A stretch of DNA of 64,000 nucleotides from Neobacillus sp. PS3-12 (GCF_030915385.1 NZ_CP133268.1:1240001-1304000); one strand, 5' to 3'. Counted from the first letter of the stretch, positions 39,787-48,576 are shown. Numbers and translations are program-made. The notes: a model not told the origin generated them from the sequence alone.

Positions 39787-41659
39787 AACTGGCTTTAATG
39801 CTGTCTTCTTGGGTTACAACCTTATTTTTTCCTGTCCTTTTAGCTACATAAAGGGCCTCGTCTGCTCTTTTAAATAGGTAATTATATGTATCGGTGTGGT
39901 CCTTATTCCAGTAGGAAATCCCGCATGACACTGTTACATGAGGATTTGAATGTTCATCTACCTTTTCCACAAGTCTTTTTGCAATAGCCTCTCCTGCTGA
40001 AAGTGAAACCATTGGTAAATAAATCGCTAATTCTTCTCCGCCCCAGCGGGCACCTACATCATTTTCACGAATATTACCTTTTATTAAGTTCGCAACTTGA
40101 ATAAGTACCTCATCACCAACTTGGTGACCAAAGGTATCATTGACACGTTTAAAATCGTCAATGTCAATAAGAATAAACGTACCTTGTTCATCTTCCTTCA
40201 TCGAGCGATTAATTTTTTCATCAAGATAATTTCGTGAATGAAGCTTCGTTAAATGATCAGTGATGATCATCTTTTCTAATTCCTCACGAAGCATAGAATT
40301 AGTAAAGGCAAGTGTTGAATGGTGGATTAAAGATTGTAACAGCTTAAATGTTTCAAACGAAAAGAAATATGGTTTCTGATGCATCACGATGGCAATCCCT
40401 TTTAACTGACCGCCAAGATCCATCGGGACAGCCATTACAGAACGGAATAATGTTTCAGTTTGCATTGACAATGGTAAATCCCCAATAAATAATGACTCCT
40501 GCTCTTTTTCAATCGTTTCTTTCACATAATGTATGTAGGTTTGTGCTTCTTTTGTCGAGAAAAAAGCTGTTGAGCCGGGTAAAACTTTATCAATATTTTC
40601 GTTGGTTGCATATAAAAAAAAGCCAACCTCCTGCGCACTGAAGGATTTCATAATCTGATTTGACATGTAATGAATCGTTTCACTTAATCGCAGATTTGAA
40701 TTAAGGCAGTGGGAAGTTTCATTAATTAATTGCAGATCGGCGATCAACTTTCTCGATTGATGATATAATTGGGCATTCTCCAATGCGCTGCCAGCTGTAT
40801 TGGCAAGCAATGTAATAAACTCAATTTCATTTTTAGGAAAAATAACCATATTCGGAGCATTGACAACTAAAACACCATACACTCCCTGCTTCCCTTTAAG
40901 GGGAGCATAAAGAGTAGATTGCTGCATCGAATTTTCAAATTTAACTGTACCTGTAACATACGCTTCCATTGCTATGTTGTTCTCATTATCATATTCCAGG
41001 TCTCGAATAGGCAGTTGGCTGCGATTGTGATTATCTTGCGAAAGTAATAAATAATACGAAAAACCTGGATATACTTCTTGTAGTGAGAGGACAATTTCTT
41101 CTAATAAATTGTCCATGTTCATGGATGAATGGAACTTTTCAGTGACCACATACAATTGCTTATACTTTTTTTCTTTTAAAATAATATCCGACATATTTTG
41201 AACTTTTCCAAAGTACAAACCGTATGCAAATCCTATTCTTTTTAATCCCTCATCCGTAAATTTATTTATATTGGAACCATTTTTATCTTTAATGGCAATA
41301 AAGCCTGTTACTTCAGTCTTTTTTATCATTTTAATAAGGAAACTATAATCCTGAAATTCCGATGGAAGATTACCTTTTTGAAGCAACATACTATTATTTA
41401 TAAAATTTGGCAGCACTGTTCCTGGAATGATTTTTGGAGGAGGTGCTTCATTCTCCTGTATAAACCCTACTAATTCAAACTGACGTTTCCATTCTTCTAA
41501 TTTGTATATCGAAACTGCTTCAACACCTAAAATGTTAAGAAAAATTTTTAATGTTTCCTCAACAAACCTTTCAAAGTGAAAGACTTCGAAATCATCATCG
41601 ATCAACTCAACAAAGCAATCCTTAAGTTGAAGTATTAACTTTTTCTCGAGCTCTTCCAT
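39785..41659 (-). CDS. dgcP: diguanylate cyclase with GAF domains
   Basis: Synthesises cyclic di-GMP. The 624 residues carry an N-terminal region of about 160 residues, GAF-like domains (about 165-310 and 315-450) and a C-terminal GGDEF domain (about 455-615). The active site reads GGEEL and the inhibitory I-site RxxD is present five residues before it (REND). So the enzyme should be active and product-inhibited. It corresponds to B. subtilis DgcP (YtrP). No membrane helix. Confidence 0.9.
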   Translation of the reverse strand: MEELEKKLILQLKDCFVELIDDDFEVFHFERFVEETLKIFLNILGVEAVSIYKLEEWKRQFELVGFIQENEAPPPKIIPGTVLPNFINNSMLLQKGNLPSEFQDYSFLIKMIKKTEVTGFIAIKDKNGSNINKFTDEGLKRIGFAYGLYFGKVQNMSDIILKEKKYKQLYVVTEKFHSSMNMDNLLEEIVLSLQEVYPGFSYYLLLSQDNHNRSQLPIRDLEYDNENNIAMEAYVTGTVKFENSMQQSTLYAPLKGKQGVYGVLVVNAPNMVIFPKNEIEFITLLANTAGSALENAQLYHQSRKLIADLQLINETSHCLNSNLRLSETIHYMSNQIMKSFSAQEVGFFLYATNENIDKVLPGSTAFFSTKEAQTYIHYVKETIEKEQESLFIGDLPLSMQTETLFRSVMAVPMDLGGQLKGIAIVMHQKPYFFSFETFKLLQSLIHHSTLAFTNSMLREELEKMIITDHLTKLHSRNYLDEKINRSMKEDEQGTFILIDIDDFKRVNDTFGHQVGDEVLIQVANLIKGNIRENDVGARWGGEELAIYLPMVSLSAGEAIAKRLVEKVDEHSNPHVTVSCGISYWNKDHTDTYNYLFKRADEALYVAKRTGKNKVVTQEDSIKAS

Positions 41660-41882
41660 ACGATTATCACCTATTTTGGTACAGATTTCACCTCATATCA
41701 ATACCATACCATTATTTCGAGTAGTTATATTTAAATGAATTTGAAATTTTTTAAAAATTTCAAAGTTATTTCATATATTTAACTTTTATTATACCATAAG
41801 CATTACAATCTATCTGTGAATATTAAAGAGTATGGTTATTCAAAGTATTTAAAGGATAAACCTAAGAAATTCAAACTTACAC

Positions 41883-41912
41883 TTGACTAATACCCAATAA
41901 AAGTAATATAAT
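41883..41912 (+). promoter_or_regulatory. rpsD promoter
   Basis: TTGACT (41883-41888), 18-base spacer, TATAAT (41907-41912). It places transcription near 41919 and so gives a leader of about 190 bases before rpsD. Confidence 0.8.
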
Positions 41913-41918
41913 ACTCTT

Positions 41919-42107
41919 TGTGTAAAATATTGCAGCCTATATGAACGCCTTATTGGATTCATTTTGTTCCTCATACTTAAGTTATGACGGTGTATCTTGT
42001 AACCCTCTGCTGCTAGGGCGAAGGTGCATGAAAACAAAATGACCTTTATTGCTGACTCATAACGGTTTTTATTTTACCAAAATAAAAACACTAAGGAGGA
42101 GTCTTTC
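41919..42107 (+). ncRNA. rpsD 5' leader, probable S4 autoregulatory element
   Basis: A GC-richer, hairpin-forming stretch of about 190 bases separates the rpsD promoter from AAGGAGG and the ATG. In B. subtilis S4 represses its own translation through such a leader. The assignment here rests on position and length only; a covariance search would be needed to confirm it. Between 41660 and 41880 only an AT-rich palindrome (41739-41763) is seen. Confidence 0.5.
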
Positions 42108-42710
42108 ATGGCTCGTTATACCTGCCCAAGCTGGAAACTATCCCGTCGTCTTGGAATCTCTCTAAGCGGCACAGGTAAAGAATTAGAAAAGCGTCCTTAC
42201 GCTCCTGGACCACATGGTCCAAACCAACGCAAAAAGCTTTCTGAATATGGATTGCAATTGCAAGAAAAACAAAAGCTTCGTCATATGTACGGTGTTACTG
42301 AACGTCAATTCCGTAACCTATTTGACAAAGCAGGTAAACTATCTGGTAAACACGGTGAAAACTTCATGATTCTTCTTGAGTCTCGTTTAGATAACGTTGT
42401 TTATCGTTTAGGTCTAGCTCGCACTCGTCGTGCTGCTCGTCAGTTAGTTAACCATGGTCATATTCTTGTTGATGGTTCTCGCGTAGATATTCCATCATAC
42501 CGTTTATCAGCTGGTCAAACAATCAGCCTTCGCGAAAAATCTCGCAACCTTGAAGTAGTGAAAGAAGCAATCGAAGTAAACAACTTCGTTCCTGATTTCT
42601 TAACTTTCGATGCTGATTCATTAACAGGAACATTCACTCGCTTACCAGAGCGTTCTGAATTACCTGCTGAAATTAACGAAGCACTTATCGTTGAGTTCTA
42701 CTCTCGTTAA
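42108..42710 (+). CDS. rpsD: 30S ribosomal protein S4
   Basis: Primary 16S rRNA-binding protein that nucleates 30S assembly. The 200 residues match the zinc-less (C-minus) Bacillus form: N-terminus [20 protein letters not shown], the S4 domain with [20 protein letters not shown], and the C-terminus ending [16 protein letters not shown] precedes the ATG. It marks the right end of the conserved core; in B. subtilis tyrS follows, but here an island begins. Confidence 0.98.
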   Translation: MARYTCPSWKLSRRLGISLSGTGKELEKRPYAPGPHGPNQRKKLSEYGLQLQEKQKLRHMYGVTERQFRNLFDKAGKLSGKHGENFMILLESRLDNVVYRLGLARTRRAARQLVNHGHILVDGSRVDIPSYRLSAGQTISLREKSRNLEVVKEAIEVNNFVPDFLTFDADSLTGTFTRLPERSELPAEINEALIVEFYSR

Positions 42711-42738
42711 TAAAAATGCTTTGTAAAAGGCATTAAAG

Positions 42739-42782
42739 AAACCCTAGAAACATTGTTAAATCAATGGTTCTGGGGTTTTTTA
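42739..42782 (+). terminator. rpsD terminator
   Basis: AAACCCTAGAAACATTG pairs (with a few mismatches) with CAATGGTTCTGGGGTTT, followed by T residues, 28 bases after the rpsD stop. Confidence 0.88.
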
Positions 42783-42983
42783 TTTGTATTCTGCTTTGTA
42801 ATAAAATGTATTATCCCCCCACTATTTGGGGGAGGTTTTGGGGGAACTATTAATAAAAAAAATGTGGACAGACGCATTAATTCTGGCAGGGGGATTCCTC
42901 AACTTGAAGATTAAGTTTTCGATCCATCATCATGATAAGGGATAAGATTTATAATCTTTCATGAATGTGAGGTTGGGATCAGA

Positions 42984-43661
42984 ATGGATAGATTTAAAGG
43001 AATTCTTTCCGGTATGCTTTTAGGTGACGGGAGTTTATCCTATGGCGGAGGAGCTAATGCTTTTTTGAGGATTCAACATTCAGAGAAACAATTAGATTAC
43101 TTACTTTATAAATCCAAATTAATTGAACCAATGTTTAAATTTCATATAGCCGAGATTAAACCGAGTGGTCCAAAAAATCCAAATACCAATTACTCATTGA
43201 AAACACACCGAGACAAATTTTTAACAAAGATAATAAAGATTGTTTATCCAAAAGGAAAGAAAAAAGTAACAACAGAATGGTTGAATTGGCTAACAGTAGA
43301 AGGATTAGCTCTTTGGTATATGGATGATGGATGTCTAGTGAAAAGCTATTCTTATAACAAAAGTGGAATATGGCGTATTTATAGGCGTGTTTGTGAATTT
43401 AGTACCCAAGGATTTACATTGGAAGAAAATCAATTACTGATTAAGTTTCTAAAGGAAAAATTTGACCTGGATTGCAAAGTAAAAAAGACCACAATGAAAA
43501 AGTACGGTACTTATTACAAAATAAAGGTCATGACACCATCAGCAAATAAAATGTTTGAAATGATAAAACCATATATCATACCGGGCATGGAATACAAGAT
43601 TAATATGGAAAATAATCTATCACCAAACAAATATAATGGTTATCAATATAAAAAAAAATGA
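42984..43661 (+). CDS. LAGLIDADG homing endonuclease, free-standing
   Basis: Homing endonuclease of 225 residues with two LAGLIDADG motifs: LSGMLLGDGSLS near residues 8-19 and LALWYMDDGCLV about 110-121, both with catalytic Asp. Two motifs in one chain means a monomeric pseudo-symmetric enzyme. The N-terminal half also contains FLRIQHSEKQLDYLLYKSKL, typical of the LAGLIDADG_2/3 group. GAGG lies before the ATG. It is not inside any gene: it lies 270 bases after rpsD and has its own terminator. The flanking gaps do not show an obvious host exon, so an intron or intein is not evident. Confidence 0.85.
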   Translation: MDRFKGILSGMLLGDGSLSYGGGANAFLRIQHSEKQLDYLLYKSKLIEPMFKFHIAEIKPSGPKNPNTNYSLKTHRDKFLTKIIKIVYPKGKKKVTTEWLNWLTVEGLALWYMDDGCLVKSYSYNKSGIWRIYRRVCEFSTQGFTLEENQLLIKFLKEKFDLDCKVKKTTMKKYGTYYKIKVMTPSANKMFEMIKPYIIPGMEYKINMENNLSPNKYNGYQYKKK

Positions 43662-43701
43662 AAGCTATCAATCGTTTATAGTTCAATAAATTGAAAATTT
43701 T

Positions 43702-43733
43702 AAAGGCAGAGTTAATCTCTTGCCTATTTTTTT
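43702..43733 (+). terminator. terminator after the LAGLIDADG gene
   Basis: AGGCA-GAG and CTC-TTGCCT arms (one bulge), then TATTTTTTT, 40 bases after the stop codon. Confidence 0.75.
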
Positions 43734-43904
43734 GTTGCCATGGTCTTTTCTAACTATTTTATATATTTGCTACCATAAAACATCTAACGGACTTTTCCCC
43801 CACCCTGTCAAGGTGGTAAAGTAAATAGAATTATAACAGATATATCCTGAAATTGTTGATTTAATAAGCATGTATTTTTCAATTTATGATTTCAATGGGT
43901 GAGA

Positions 43905-43946
43905 TTGGTGGCAGTATGTTCAGTTTTGCCACCAACTTGCCACCAA
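43905..43946. repeat. TTGGTGGCA inverted and direct repeats
   Basis: TTGGTGGCA (43905-43913) is followed by two copies of its complement TGCCACCAA (43927-43935 and 43938-43946) and then a partial third copy (CCACCAAC). The first pair forms a 9-bp inverted repeat. It may be an operator, a recombination site or a remnant; no coding sequence covers it. The surrounding stretch 43734-44026 contains no supported gene. Confidence 0.55.
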
Positions 43947-44026
43947 CCACCAACATTGTTCCAGCACTCTTCATGTGCGGTGTGCTGAATATAGTAAAAC
44001 AAATTTATCTATGGATGTATTTTTGT

Positions 44027-44188
44027 TCACCTTATATTCTTTAGGTAGGGAACTTTCCTTACTCCCATATAATTTACTTTTATATTCTTAGTAAATAATT
44101 CAAGGATTACCAAAGCCCATTCCGATCCAGCCGTTATATCTACACCACCACCAGGACTAGGTTCGGAATTTGTATAGTGACATACCCT
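44027..44188 (-). pseudogene. gene remnant, unknown
   Basis: A 53-codon open frame with no start codon reads SEPSPGGGVDITAGSEWALV and further to NYMGVRKVPYLKNI on the minus strand. Upstream there is a stop in frame. It looks like the C-terminal end of a larger decayed gene. I do not recognise the family. Confidence 0.3.
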
Positions 44189-44338
44189 TCATCCTGCAAT
44201 CAGCTTTATTTATAACTATATAAAACTGATCCAGACTATATATCTTATTTTTCATTTTGTACGCCTAATACTCCATTCCCTTTACTCCTGTAAAATAACA
44301 ATTTGATAAAACAAAAAAAGGCTCTATATATTGAGAGC

Positions 44339-44557
44339 CTAAGCTAAAATAAATTGAGAATTTAAAAGTTTATCTACCCAATATCTTGGAGGATAATGCA
44401 TGACTAACTCAGGATCATTGTCAATTAAATCTATATATGGTGATTCCTCAAGCAATCTTTGCGCTTCTTTACTGGGAATACCCAAGCGAATTCGAACTTC
44501 CTTAACAACTTTTTCGTTATATTTCTGAAGTAACTTTTCTTGTTCTTCCATATGCAT
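44339..44557 (-). CDS. small partner of DUF3990 protein, possible antitoxin
   Basis: A 72-residue acidic protein, mostly helical, starting MHMEEQEKLLQKYNEKVVKE and including EAQRLLEESPYIDLIDNDPE. AAAGGTGG lies about nine bases before the ATG. Its start overlaps the 3' end of the DUF3990 gene by 41 bases in another frame, so the two are cotranslated. Position and size suit an antitoxin or regulatory partner; no direct family match is recognised. Confidence 0.7.
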   Translation of the reverse strand: MHMEEQEKLLQKYNEKVVKEVRIRLGIPSKEAQRLLEESPYIDLIDNDPELVMHYPPRYWVDKLLNSQFILA

Positions 44558-45182
44558 GAGTTAACACCACCTTTTTGTATTCAATGAATTCCAGTGCACT
44601 TCTTGTATGAAGAGAAAGTTGATCATACTTATTTTCAATATATTTATCATTCTGTATTTCTTGATAAAATTCTTTTAAAGTCATTTCACCATCATCTACT
44701 TTATAAGTCAAGCCCATGATGCTTCCATCACCTAATGGACCATATACATAATCCCAAGTTAATTCCCTATTGTTAAAGTCTTGAAGCTCTAATTCCAACT
44801 CATAGATGCTTTTCTCTGACCTGTTTGCATAAACAAAATTTGCCCACCTAGGAGTACATTTCGGAAAATGAAGACCATTCAAAAAGCTTAATCCTTCTAA
44901 ATCAACGTCAAAGTGAACTATTACCCCTTTTACAATATCAGGTATATAATCCGAATCACGTTTAGCTTTACCAAGTTCAATAATATTGTGAGCTTTTTCC
45001 TTCTTTTCCGCCCATACTTTTGCTTGCTCAAAATTCGAAGTTAGATAAAAGCCTTTACTGAAATCCGTTTGAGGCATGCATGCGTTTAAGTCAATTCTGG
45101 AAGCAATGTTTTTAACATGGTTACTTGTAGTCCCATGATAAAGAGTGTTCGGTAGTTTATCTATTGTTTGGACTAAGCTCAT
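44517..45182 (-). CDS. DUF3990 family protein, ADP-ribosyltransferase-like toxin candidate
   Basis: DUF3990 family, related to the ADP-ribosyltransferase (ART) fold, 221 residues. The family signatures are visible: LYHGTTSNHVKNIAS (residues 14-28, the His-Gly-Thr motif), DFSKGFYLTSNFEQAKVWAE (about 40-60) and a downstream acidic region DGSIMGLTYKVDDGEMTLKE that may carry the catalytic Glu. AGGAAGG precedes the ATG. The gene overlaps a small downstream gene, the layout of a toxin-antitoxin pair; ART-fold toxins of this kind would modify a host target. Activity is inferred from the fold. Confidence 0.75.
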   Translation of the reverse strand: MSLVQTIDKLPNTLYHGTTSNHVKNIASRIDLNACMPQTDFSKGFYLTSNFEQAKVWAEKKEKAHNIIELGKAKRDSDYIPDIVKGVIVHFDVDLEGLSFLNGLHFPKCTPRWANFVYANRSEKSIYELELELQDFNNRELTWDYVYGPLGDGSIMGLTYKVDDGEMTLKEFYQEIQNDKYIENKYDQLSLHTRSALEFIEYKKVVLTHAYGRTRKVTSEI

Positions 45183-45578
45183 TATTTTACCTTCCTAATT
45201 TAATTTTACCCAAATTATAACATAATATTCAGAAAAATACTCACCTTAAAATAATTGCTAGGCACAAATATAGCAGAACCAGAGGTAATTTGTTGTCACA
45301 ACTGAACTATAGCTTTCTGAAGACTTGAATGCAATTGTCACCGCTACTACTTTTATGACCGCCATTCCCCCTATTAAGTTCAAAAAGCTCCTATAACAAT
45401 AAAAGCCCCTTCGTGTGTGAAAAGGTATCTTTTGTTAATCCTCTAAACGAGGCAAAGTCACCCCAGGCGTTTAGGCTACCTTTAGATTATTTTTACAAAT
45501 TTGTGATTAATGTAACCGCAATATTTATCGGAAAATTATAAAATATTTTATGTTAATAAAGAAGATCGAGGTGAAGTT
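45183..45578. other. non-coding gap with structured segment
   Basis: No supported gene in 396 bases. Around 45433-45477 an inverted repeat (CTAAACG and CGTTTAG, separated by about 18 bases) lies next to CCCCTTCGTG, so a structured RNA or regulatory hairpin is possible. Nothing else is recognised. Confidence 0.3.
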
Positions 45579-45740
45579 ATGGTAGGAGAACACGTTTGGT
45601 TTGCTGGAAAAGAATACGTAATTGTTTATATCTACTCTAACGATTATTGCGAAATACAAGAGAAACGAAACAAATTCCACTATGAATTAGTACCTTTAAC
45701 AGACTTGAAAAGAATACCCACTCCCTTAACCACAAAATAA
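45579..45740 (+). CDS. 53-residue protein, unknown
   Basis: A short gene with GAGGTGA upstream of the ATG. The product begins MVGEHVWFAGKEYVIVYIYS and ends LKRIPTPLTTK, a compact SH3-like, beta-rich composition typical of small phage or mobile-element proteins. It ends at a hairpin shared with the convergent gene. Function unknown. Confidence 0.55.
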   Translation: MVGEHVWFAGKEYVIVYIYSNDYCEIQEKRNKFHYELVPLTDLKRIPTPLTTK

Positions 45741-45770
45741 ACCCAGGTTCCGGCCATAGTTACGACATAC

Positions 45771-45801
45771 TAAAATAGGCTGGCTATTGCCGCCTATTTT
45801 T
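45771..45801. terminator. bidirectional terminator between two small genes
   Basis: AAAATAGGC and GCCTATTTT arms with an 11-base interior, followed by T runs on both strands, between the 53-residue gene and the convergent 75-residue gene. Confidence 0.75.
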
Positions 45802-46011
45802 TATGTCTATATACTCTATCTGCTGCGTTATGTCCTTACCATCACACAAAACCTGTTCCAGACTATCAACATGCATTTCCCGTTGCACCTTTGTCCACCA
45901 ATCATATGCGACCTCCCAAGGTTGTTTACCTTTTAATGTGAAACTGCCCCTTTGTAATATTTTGCTGCCACTTGCCCCTGATCTGTAAATAATTTGTAAG
46001 GTTACAATCAT
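45784..46011 (-). CDS. 75-residue protein, unknown
   Basis: A small basic protein starting MIVTLQIIYRSGASGSKILQ and containing KGKQPWEVAYDWWTKVQREM; function unknown, phage-like in style. AAGGGGAG precedes the ATG. A frameshifted small membrane gene ends four bases upstream, so the two formed one unit. Confidence 0.6.
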   Translation of the reverse strand: MIVTLQIIYRSGASGSKILQRGSFTLKGKQPWEVAYDWWTKVQREMHVDSLEQVLCDGKDITQQIEYIDIKNRRQ

Positions 46012-46014
46012 TAA

Positions 46015-46174
46015 TCAAACTCCCCTTTCTGGTACACCTATTGCTAAAATAACTAATAAATTGAATGATGTAACAACAATGGCTAAGTAGCCCACTCCCT
46101 CTATGAATAGGCTTCCTAATGCTAAACAATCATTTCTTTTTTCGCAGTCGCATATCACAATTAAATTCTCTCAT
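46015..46174 (-). pseudogene. small membrane protein gene with a one-base frameshift
   Basis: The first frame reads MREFNCDMRLRKK and then stops. The frame that follows after removing one A (in the A-runs at 46133-46142) reads NDCLALGSLFIEGVGYLAIV and VTSFNLLVILAIGVPERGV to a stop. The corrected product would be 52 residues with one long hydrophobic segment. The stop is four bases before the start of the 75-residue gene. Either a pseudogene or a sequence error. Confidence 0.45.
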
Positions 46175-46239
46175 TTTATTATAAACGAACATATATTCTT
46201 TATAGAAATAAAATAAAAAGGACCAACTAGGTCCCATAA

Positions 46240-46419
46240 TTGACTTTCTCGAGTAAAGCCCCCTTCAATAAGGAGAGTTATATTGAAGGAATAGACTTTT
46301 CGCAGGTTCAGAAATTGGCGATAGATAGAGATATAGATTGGTGGGAAACCAAAAGAAGCTCAATCAATAAGAAATCAAGTCTGGCATACCAACATGCCAC
46401 AATGAAAAGCCCACCATAG
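46240..46419 (+). pseudogene. short open frame of 59 codons, possible remnant
   Basis: From a TTG at 46240 an open frame reads PFNKESYIEGIDFSQVQKLA and continues IDRDIDWWETKRSS with coding-like composition, ending at a TAG. No ribosome site is visible and no family is recognised. It may be the end of a decayed mobile-element gene. Confidence 0.25.
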
Positions 46420-46486
46420 AAAGACCCCTAGAATTTAATGGGGCAAAGATATCCTTCTGTAGTTAAAAAAATGGACATGCCCTAAA

Positions 46487-47386
46487 TTATAAATGTTTGT
46501 TTATTTTTATTACCTCTTCATACCCATTAGCGTAAGCAAATACGTTTCTCTCTCTATCAAATACTGCTCTACCTGCGTGAATTAAACGATGATGGTTTGG
46601 ACATAAGATGATTATATTATTCGGCTGGTGATTTTGGGTCTTAGAAAAAAATTCTATATGATGTGCTTCTACCACATTAACACCATATGGATAGAAATGG
46701 TTAGCTCCACATAGCTGACAACTATGATTATACAGTTCCTTTAAAGATTCAGTGGTTTTGCGGCTAGCTTTACGGATCTTCTGAAATACTTGTTTAATTT
46801 CAAGGAATCCCGATCCATCGAGCTTTGAAATAAACTTCTCGATCTCTTGTTCCGTTGCATTTTCCATTAGATCCTCAAGTTCCTTTTCAGAATAATCACT
46901 AGTTAATTTTCGGAATACTTTTCTTTCTGACTCCTTAATTAACTCCAGTGTCCCGATATCAAATAACCCGCTTACGGCTTCATAATTTATGCCTGACGAA
47001 TTAATAATATTTTTAAAGGCTTCTTCTGATACTTTTCGTATTGAGCTCTGCCACGGAGGTCTTTCCTTTTTCCTAACCTCGGAATAACCAATAGATTCAA
47101 AGAACCCACCATCTGGATTGTAGATCGGAACTATCTTAGGAAACTTTATCCCATTGATAATTTTTGCATAATAATGCTCCCCATCTTCTGAAGGATTAAT
47201 TTCACCAATAACCCCACAACCAAAGTAATACCGGTTTTCTCTTTTATTCCTATCTCCCTGATAATAAATAAAAGGATCCCCCATATTTATTTGGTTAAAG
47301 TACCTTTTCGGATAATGATAAACTTCAAAAGGAACATCTTTATAATCTGACTCATAATCGATTCGTTGAGAAAGTATTAAAGCCAT
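46487..47386 (-). CDS. HNH endonuclease with PUA/EVE-like N-terminal domain
   Basis: A 299-residue nuclease. The C-terminal HNH domain is clear: CQLCGANHFYPYG, VEAHHIEFFSKTQ, NIIILCPNHHRLIH, with zinc-binding CxxC and CxxH pairs. The first 120 residues, with YYQGDRNKRENRYYFGCGVI, resemble a PUA/EVE-like fold of the kind that reads modified bases, and a helical linker (about 150-215) joins the two. Such proteins act as modification-dependent restriction enzymes in known systems. The start at 47386 has GGGG six bases upstream; a GTG 12 bases before it is less likely. No partner gene or terminator is seen. Confidence 0.7.
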   Translation of the reverse strand: MALILSQRIDYESDYKDVPFEVYHYPKRYFNQINMGDPFIYYQGDRNKRENRYYFGCGVIGEINPSEDGEHYYAKIINGIKFPKIVPIYNPDGGFFESIGYSEVRKKERPPWQSSIRKVSEEAFKNIINSSGINYEAVSGLFDIGTLELIKESERKVFRKLTSDYSEKELEDLMENATEQEIEKFISKLDGSGFLEIKQVFQKIRKASRKTTESLKELYNHSCQLCGANHFYPYGVNVVEAHHIEFFSKTQNHQPNNIIILCPNHHRLIHAGRAVFDRERNVFAYANGYEEVIKINKHL

Positions 47387-47534
47387 GATTAACCCCACAT
47401 TCTAAGATTAAAGTTTTAATAATTTCATTATAATCCTTTAGACCTAGATAGTCGCTTCAATTTTTAACCACTCTTCTTGCATTCACAAACACTAATTATT
47501 ACAAAATAAAAGGATGGAAGCATCCACCCTTCTT

Positions 47535-47788
47535 TTAATTCCATTCGACAAATGACGGTACTCGGTAGGTTTCTATATTTCACCTGCACTTGATCGGCTC
47601 GATAATAGAAAAGCCCTGCCATGTCTAACTCATAGGTAGTTTTCTGTTTCTTATTCAAAAACCAACAATGATTGATAATGTCTCGCTGGTAATCGTGGTT
47701 TTTACATGACTCGGTGGATAGGTTTCTTACTTTTGTACAAACTGCCTTTAACCTGTACGGAGGAGCTTATACATATATCAGACCAATA
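47535..47788 (-). pseudogene. degenerate small gene, at least two frame changes
   Basis: Reading minus strand, coding-like pieces occur in successive frames: VQVKGSLYKSKKPIHRVM, then KNHDYQRDIINHCWFL with NKKQKTTYELDMAGLFYYRA, then NIETYRVPSFVEWN and a stop, followed by a hairpin and T run at about 47505-47533. Removing one T near 47707 and one A near 47582 joins them. No start codon with ribosome site is seen. The product would be about 80 residues of phage-like character; probably a pseudogene. Confidence 0.4.
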
Positions 47789-48139
47789 CTAATTGCAGCT
47801 ATTACATTCATATATCATACTCTCATGATCACCCAGTATTATTTCCTCTTCATCAAATCCATACATTTCTTTCATAAAAGGAGCAATCCGATTCCGAATC
47901 TCACGCATAATCCTGAGATATTGAGTTTTGTCATCTAAATACTCTTCATATGAAACATCTTTTATGACCAATATCCACATGGGACCGAAATCTACAACGT
48001 TAACCTGCAAAAAATCCATTGTAATGGTTTTATTAAAATACTCGTTGTCTTCAAAGGCTAACTGAAAAATAGTATCTTCAAAAGAATCCCCATCCATTGC
48101 AACCGAAAAAAGTTGTACACCATTTACCAATTGAATCAT
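47789..48139 (-). CDS. 116-residue acidic protein, unknown
   Basis: I do not recognise this protein. It starts MIQLVNGVQLFSVAMDGDSF and contains two aromatic-acidic segments, including FGPMWILVIKDVSYEEYL, with a C-terminal CNSCN motif. AAAAGGAG is eight bases before the ATG at 48139; a GTG nine bases earlier is a poorer start. No neighbour on its strand is coupled to it. It may belong to a phage-like remnant. Confidence 0.6.
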   Translation of the reverse strand: MIQLVNGVQLFSVAMDGDSFEDTIFQLAFEDNEYFNKTITMDFLQVNVVDFGPMWILVIKDVSYEEYLDDKTQYLRIMREIRNRIAPFMKEMYGFDEEEIILGDHESMIYECNSCN

Positions 48140-48215
48140 GTGAATCACTCCTTTTATTATCGTTGTTTTAAGAGTAATTCATATACTTTTAAAAGTTAAA
48201 TCGCCAAAATTCACT

Positions 48216-48279
48216 TTTGACGCCTAATTTTGATTAATAAGTGCGATTTCTGCCCTCAAAAATGGTTTTTGGCGTCAAA
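48216..48279. repeat. TTTGACGCC / GGCGTCAAA inverted repeat
   Basis: TTTGACGCC at 48216-48224 and its exact complement at 48271-48279 are separated by 46 bases. The arms are flanked by similar AT-rich sequences. It lies in the 480-base gap before the lipoprotein gene, where no gene is seen. Possible regulator sites. Confidence 0.45.
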
Positions 48280-48576
48280 TTTGATTCAAAAATTCATTTA
48301 TATATATATTTAATAATTTTTTCTCAACTTTGAACTATAAGCTTAATAATCCATCCTGAGACCTAGCTCATCTAAAGAAATATATGAGGATTTTATTCTT
48401 TTTCAACTAACGGAGTTTAATGGAATAAGGAGTTTTACCATAACAAGGTTAATAACATTAGGATTATCATATAGGGAATATTAATTTGTTGAAGTTAAGA
48501 TTAAAAGGGTTTCAACTTTAGCTTGGAATCCTTTTTAATTTTATAAATTCATTCGTTTTTTGACGTATTTTAGTAG

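Noticed and set aside
41739..41763. AT-rich near-perfect palindrome upstream of rpsD
   Set aside because: Composed almost only of A and T runs, so of low information; no adjacent promoter element.
42812..42830. CCCCCC / GGGGGG hairpin after rpsD
   Set aside because: Short homopolymer arms, and a separate proper terminator precedes it; no evidence for function.
47464..47658. Minus-strand open frame of 64 codons starting at TTG
   Set aside because: Runs through a hairpin with a T run and lacks a ribosome site. Better explained as one frame of a degenerate gene whose true C-terminus ends at 47535.
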